A stretch of 16,137 nucleotides of DNA, from contig CAZXQZ010000105.1 of NCBI GenBank assembly GCA_964642445.1, forward strand, positions 1 through 16,137, in the 5' to 3' direction. The first letter of the stretch is position 1; every line of letters starts with the position of its first letter. This document shows, in pieces, positions 14,136-16,137 of the stretch. The stretch is from SSC4 sp964642445 (GTDB lineage: Bacteria > Chloroflexota > Anaerolineae > SSC4 > Amarolineaceae). The notes below the pieces were generated by a model. The model was not told the DNA's origin and searched no databases. It worked only from the letters and a program-made list of their open reading frames with translations. The translations under genes and the position numbers were made by a program.

Positions 14136-14521
14136 TGGGCCGACTTATTGCGCTGATACTGCTCGTATTTGCCGGTGTGATGGCCTTTGTCATCGGTGAA
14201 CGGATGAGCACCGAAGCGATGGCCGTCGTGATTGGTGTCGTTTTTGGCGTGGCGGCAAGCATTCCCACCAGCCTGCTCATCGCATCCTTGATGCGCCGTG
14301 CCACTTCGGCTGCGCCCCCCCCTTCGCGGTCGGACAATTATCCTGTGCACTCACAGCCGCCGATGATCATCGTCAACCCTTCCACACCGGCGCACCCGCT
14401 GTACCCCGGCGAGCATGCGTGGTCCAGCAGCGGCCTGCAGAGTCCGATCGATGCCACACCGCTGATGCCACTGCCGCGTCGTTTTCGCATCGTCGGCGCC
14501 GATGGCAGCGAGGAAGAGTGA
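14132..14521 (+). CDS. small two-helix membrane protein coupled to the FtsK-like motor
   Basis: 129 aa, family not recognised. Two hydrophobic helices (about 5-22 and 28-52) are separated by a short polar turn (GERMSTEAM), then RR, then a 75-residue Pro/Ser-rich tail that ends acidic (GADGSEEE). By the positive-inside rule both termini are cytoplasmic. The ATG at 14132 overlaps the TGA of the motor gene (ATGA), and GGAGGGG (14117-14123) lies 8 nt upstream, so translation is coupled. Together the two genes look like a split FtsK in which this protein could supply the membrane anchor. Alternatively, SOS operons often carry small membrane-bound division inhibitors (YneA, SidA and DivS kinds), with which it shares only general character. 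It ends 4 nt from the convergent lipase gene. Confidence 0.8.
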   Translation: MMGRLIALILLVFAGVMAFVIGERMSTEAMAVVIGVVFGVAASIPTSLLIASLMRRATSAAPPPSRSDNYPVHSQPPMIIVNPSTPAHPLYPGEHAWSSSGLQSPIDATPLMPLPRRFRIVGADGSEEE

Positions 14522-14525
14522 GATG

Positions 14526-15386
14526 CTAAATTTGTGTGGTCGCCGCTGACCAACGTGCCATCTCGGACAGGGCAACCTGGTACCCCGTCTCGATCAGGGC
14601 GGGTGTGCGCGCGAAGTCCCAGAACGCGACGGCGCGCGTGGGCATCAGGCTGATGTGGCGCACCGGGACTCCCCTGGCCGCCGCCAGTTCCAGTTCGAGC
14701 TCCGTCAACCGGCGCTGGTTGATCGCCAGCAGGCGGATCAGGAAACTGCCGATGCTGTTGGACGCCTGGTTCAGGATGCGTGCGTCGTGCAGGTCCAGGG
14801 CAATGATCTCGCTGGCGCCGTTCAGGAGTGCAGCCTGGATGGGCAGGTTGCTGACCAAGCCACCGTCGACGAGGATACGCTCATCGTGCTGCACGGGCGC
14901 CACCCACGGCGGCACTGCGGCCGAGCCAATCACGGCATCCATGACCCGTGTCTGCGGATCATCGCCGTAGACGGCGAGACCACCACGGCTGAGATCGGTT
15001 GCTACGACCAGGACGCGGATGCCCTGCATGTCACCGAAGCGCGTCTCGGCGGTCACACCGGCGGATGCGGCGAAGCTGCGCAGGCGGGCTTCGCCCTCTG
15101 TCCGGTTGATCCGCAGCAAGGAACGCATCGTCAACCAGAAGTAGTTGGCGGGCAGCAGTTCGGCCGTGGCGGCGCGCCGCCACACCTGCTGCAGGTTCGC
15201 GACCGCGGGCAGGTTCCAGCCATGCAGGCCGAGGTAAACGGCGTTGATGGCACCTACGGACGTGCCAACCAGGAGCTGTGGCTGGAAGCCCGTTTCCACC
15301 AGGGCACGCAGCGCCCCGACCTGCAGCGCACCTCGCGCGCCGCCCCCACTGAGCACTACGGCCAACCTGTGACCATTCTCCTGCAT
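14526..15386 (-). CDS. patatin-like phospholipase (RssA-type)
   Basis: Serine lipid acyl hydrolase with a Ser-Asp dyad; cytoplasmic or peripheral membrane. 286 aa from the ATG at 15386, which has GAGAGGA about 8-9 nt upstream; a GTG at 15416 lacks a ribosome site. The oxyanion loop is SGGGARGAL (13-21), the nucleophile elbow is GTSVG (41-45, Ser43), and the catalytic Asp174 lies in VDGGLVSNLP. VLVVATDLSRGG and AVIGSAAVPP are typical of the bacterial YjjU/RssA/YchK-like subgroup. No signal peptide. Convergent with the two-helix protein gene and divergent from ettA; no operon partner on its strand. The substrate lipid is unknown. Confidence 0.93.
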   Translation of the reverse strand: MQENGHRLAVVLSGGGARGALQVGALRALVETGFQPQLLVGTSVGAINAVYLGLHGWNLPAVANLQQVWRRAATAELLPANYFWLTMRSLLRINRTEGEARLRSFAASAGVTAETRFGDMQGIRVLVVATDLSRGGLAVYGDDPQTRVMDAVIGSAAVPPWVAPVQHDERILVDGGLVSNLPIQAALLNGASEIIALDLHDARILNQASNSIGSFLIRLLAINQRRLTELELELAAARGVPVRHISLMPTRAVAFWDFARTPALIETGYQVALSEMARWSAATTQI

Positions 15387-15436
15387 GCCTGTTATCCTCT
15401 CAACCCAGCGTCGCACAACCGCGGCGCGCTGTGCGT

Positions 15437-15465
15437 TTTCCGGATCGTACAGCCTGTGCTACACT
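15437..15465 (+). promoter_or_regulatory. candidate ettA promoter (extended -10)
   Basis: TACACT (15460-15465) preceded by TGC gives TGnTACACT, with TTTCCG as a weak -35 at 17 bp (15437-15442). The transcript would start near 15472, only about 15 nt before the ATG at 15487. Moderate evidence only. Confidence 0.4.
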
Positions 15466-15472
15466 AGCGCAA
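15444..15472 (-). promoter_or_regulatory. candidate patatin gene promoter
   Basis: Minus strand TTGCGC (15467-15472), 17-bp spacer, TACGAT (15444-15449), about 50 nt before the lipase ATG. Each hexamer matches only half to two thirds of consensus. It overlaps the opposite ettA promoter, so the two genes could compete for polymerase. Confidence 0.35.
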
Positions 15473-15486
15473 AAAATGGGGCATGT

Positions 15487-16137
15487 ATGACCGACAAAAT
15501 CATCTATTCCATGATTGGGGTGGGTAAACTGTACCCGCCCAACAAAGAAGTGCTGCGTGATATCAGCCTGTCCTACTTCTACGGCGCTAAAATCGGCGTC
15601 ATCGGCCTCAACGGCTCCGGCAAAAGCACGCTGCTGCGGATCATGGCCGGTGTCGAAAAGGAGTTCCGCGGCGAGACCGTGCTCGCCCCTGGCTATACCA
15701 TCGGCTACCTGGAACAGGAACCGCAGCTGGATGACCGCCAGACCGTGCGTGCGATCTGTGAAGAGGGCGTGCAGTCCGCCATCGCCGCCCTGGCTGAGTT
15801 CGAAGCGATCAACCAGCGTTTTGCCGAAGTGCTCTCCGACGACGACATGGAAGCTCTGCTCGCACAGCAAGCCGCCGCACAGGACCGCATCGACGCGCTC
15901 AATGCCTGGGATCTGGACAGCCGCCTCGAGCTGGCAATGGACGCCCTGCGCTGCCCGCCCGGGGACACGCCCGTGGCGGTTCTTTCGGGCGGTGAACGCC
16001 GCCGCGTGGCCCTGTGCCGGCTCCTGCTGCTGCAGCCCGATATTCTGCTGCTGGATGAGCCAACCAACCACCTGGACGCCGAGTCGGTGGCCTGGCTGGA
16101 GCGCCACCTGCAGGACTATCCTGGAACTGTCATCGCC
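15487..16137 (+). CDS. ettA: energy-dependent translational throttle EttA, ABC-F (3' end beyond window)
   Basis: Soluble ABC-F ATPase that binds the ribosomal E site and gates elongation by the ADP/ATP ratio. 217 codons are present of the roughly 555 expected. The N-terminus follows EttA closely: VGKLYPPNKEVLRDISLSYF, GAKIGVIG, Walker A GLNGSGKST (40-48), GYLEQEPQL, an EttA-length arm region (about 95-135), signature LSGGERRRVALCRLLL and Walker B LLLDEPTNHLDAESVAWLE. The second ABC half is outside the window. Start: ATG at 15487 (MTDKIIYSM), with GGGG 5 nt upstream; the ATG at 15483 is out of frame. A membrane ABC exporter is ruled out by the arm insertion and the lack of membrane segments. 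Confidence 0.95.
   Translation, partial: MTDKIIYSMIGVGKLYPPNKEVLRDISLSYFYGAKIGVIGLNGSGKSTLLRIMAGVEKEFRGETVLAPGYTIGYLEQEPQLDDRQTVRAICEEGVQSAIAALAEFEAINQRFAEVLSDDDMEALLAQQAAAQDRIDALNAWDLDSRLELAMDALRCPPGDTPVAVLSGGERRRVALCRLLLLQPDILLLDEPTNHLDAESVAWLERHLQDYPGTVIA

Noticed and set aside
12807..14521. Integrated plasmid or phage remnant carrying the FtsK-like motor
   Set aside because: No integrase, relaxase, replication gene, tRNA end or direct repeats were seen, and base and codon use match the neighbours.

Overview
The window is a dense, high-GC bacterial chromosome segment with 15 protein-coding genes. Two of them (the first and the last) run off the edges. No rRNA, tRNA, CRISPR array or transposase gene was seen. 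The gene mix (RNase J, a Chloroflexi-style FtsK, an iron-sulfur family 4 uracil-DNA glycosylase, a CaxA-type exchanger, a serine-palmitoyltransferase-like enzyme, many GTG starts) suggests a member of the Chloroflexota, probably Anaerolineae/Caldilineae-like. This is inference from protein style only; no marker gene is present to prove it.

Layout. Positions 1-6869 are all on the minus strand. In transcription order they hold a serine-palmitoyltransferase-like PLP enzyme, an extended SDR (6 nt apart from it), a family 4 uracil-DNA glycosylase ending in a sliding-clamp-binding motif, ribonuclease J, and the N-terminal two thirds of a full-length FtsK. Positions 7095-10133 form a plus-strand operon: inositol-monophosphatase family enzyme, membrane-anchored TPR protein, Ca2+/H+ exchanger. 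The 225-nt region between these two groups has a divergent pair of extended -10 promoters, and an operator-like palindrome lies inside the plus-strand promoter. Positions 10139-12711 form a minus-strand operon: Crp/Fnr regulator, MTA-phosphorylase-family protein, class II aldolase, pterin-4a-carbinolamine dehydratase.

Positions 12750-12840 hold two back-to-back sigma-70 promoters. The plus-strand one has perfect consensus hexamers at 17-bp spacing, and its spacer is filled by a perfect GAAC-N4-GTTC palindrome, the Gram-positive-type LexA (SOS) box. It drives, through a ~200-nt leader, a short soluble FtsK motor (364 aa) translationally coupled to a 129-aa two-helix membrane protein. The window ends with a convergent patatin-like lipase gene and the divergent start of ettA (ABC-F).

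The strongest candidate for something new is the apparently SOS-controlled 'split' FtsK unit, in which motor and membrane part are separate overlapping genes. Next come the clamp-binding tail on the uracil-DNA glycosylase, the possible sphingoid-base gene pair, and the Crp/MTAP-like/aldolase operon in which the phosphorylase has lost the usual phosphate-binding motifs.
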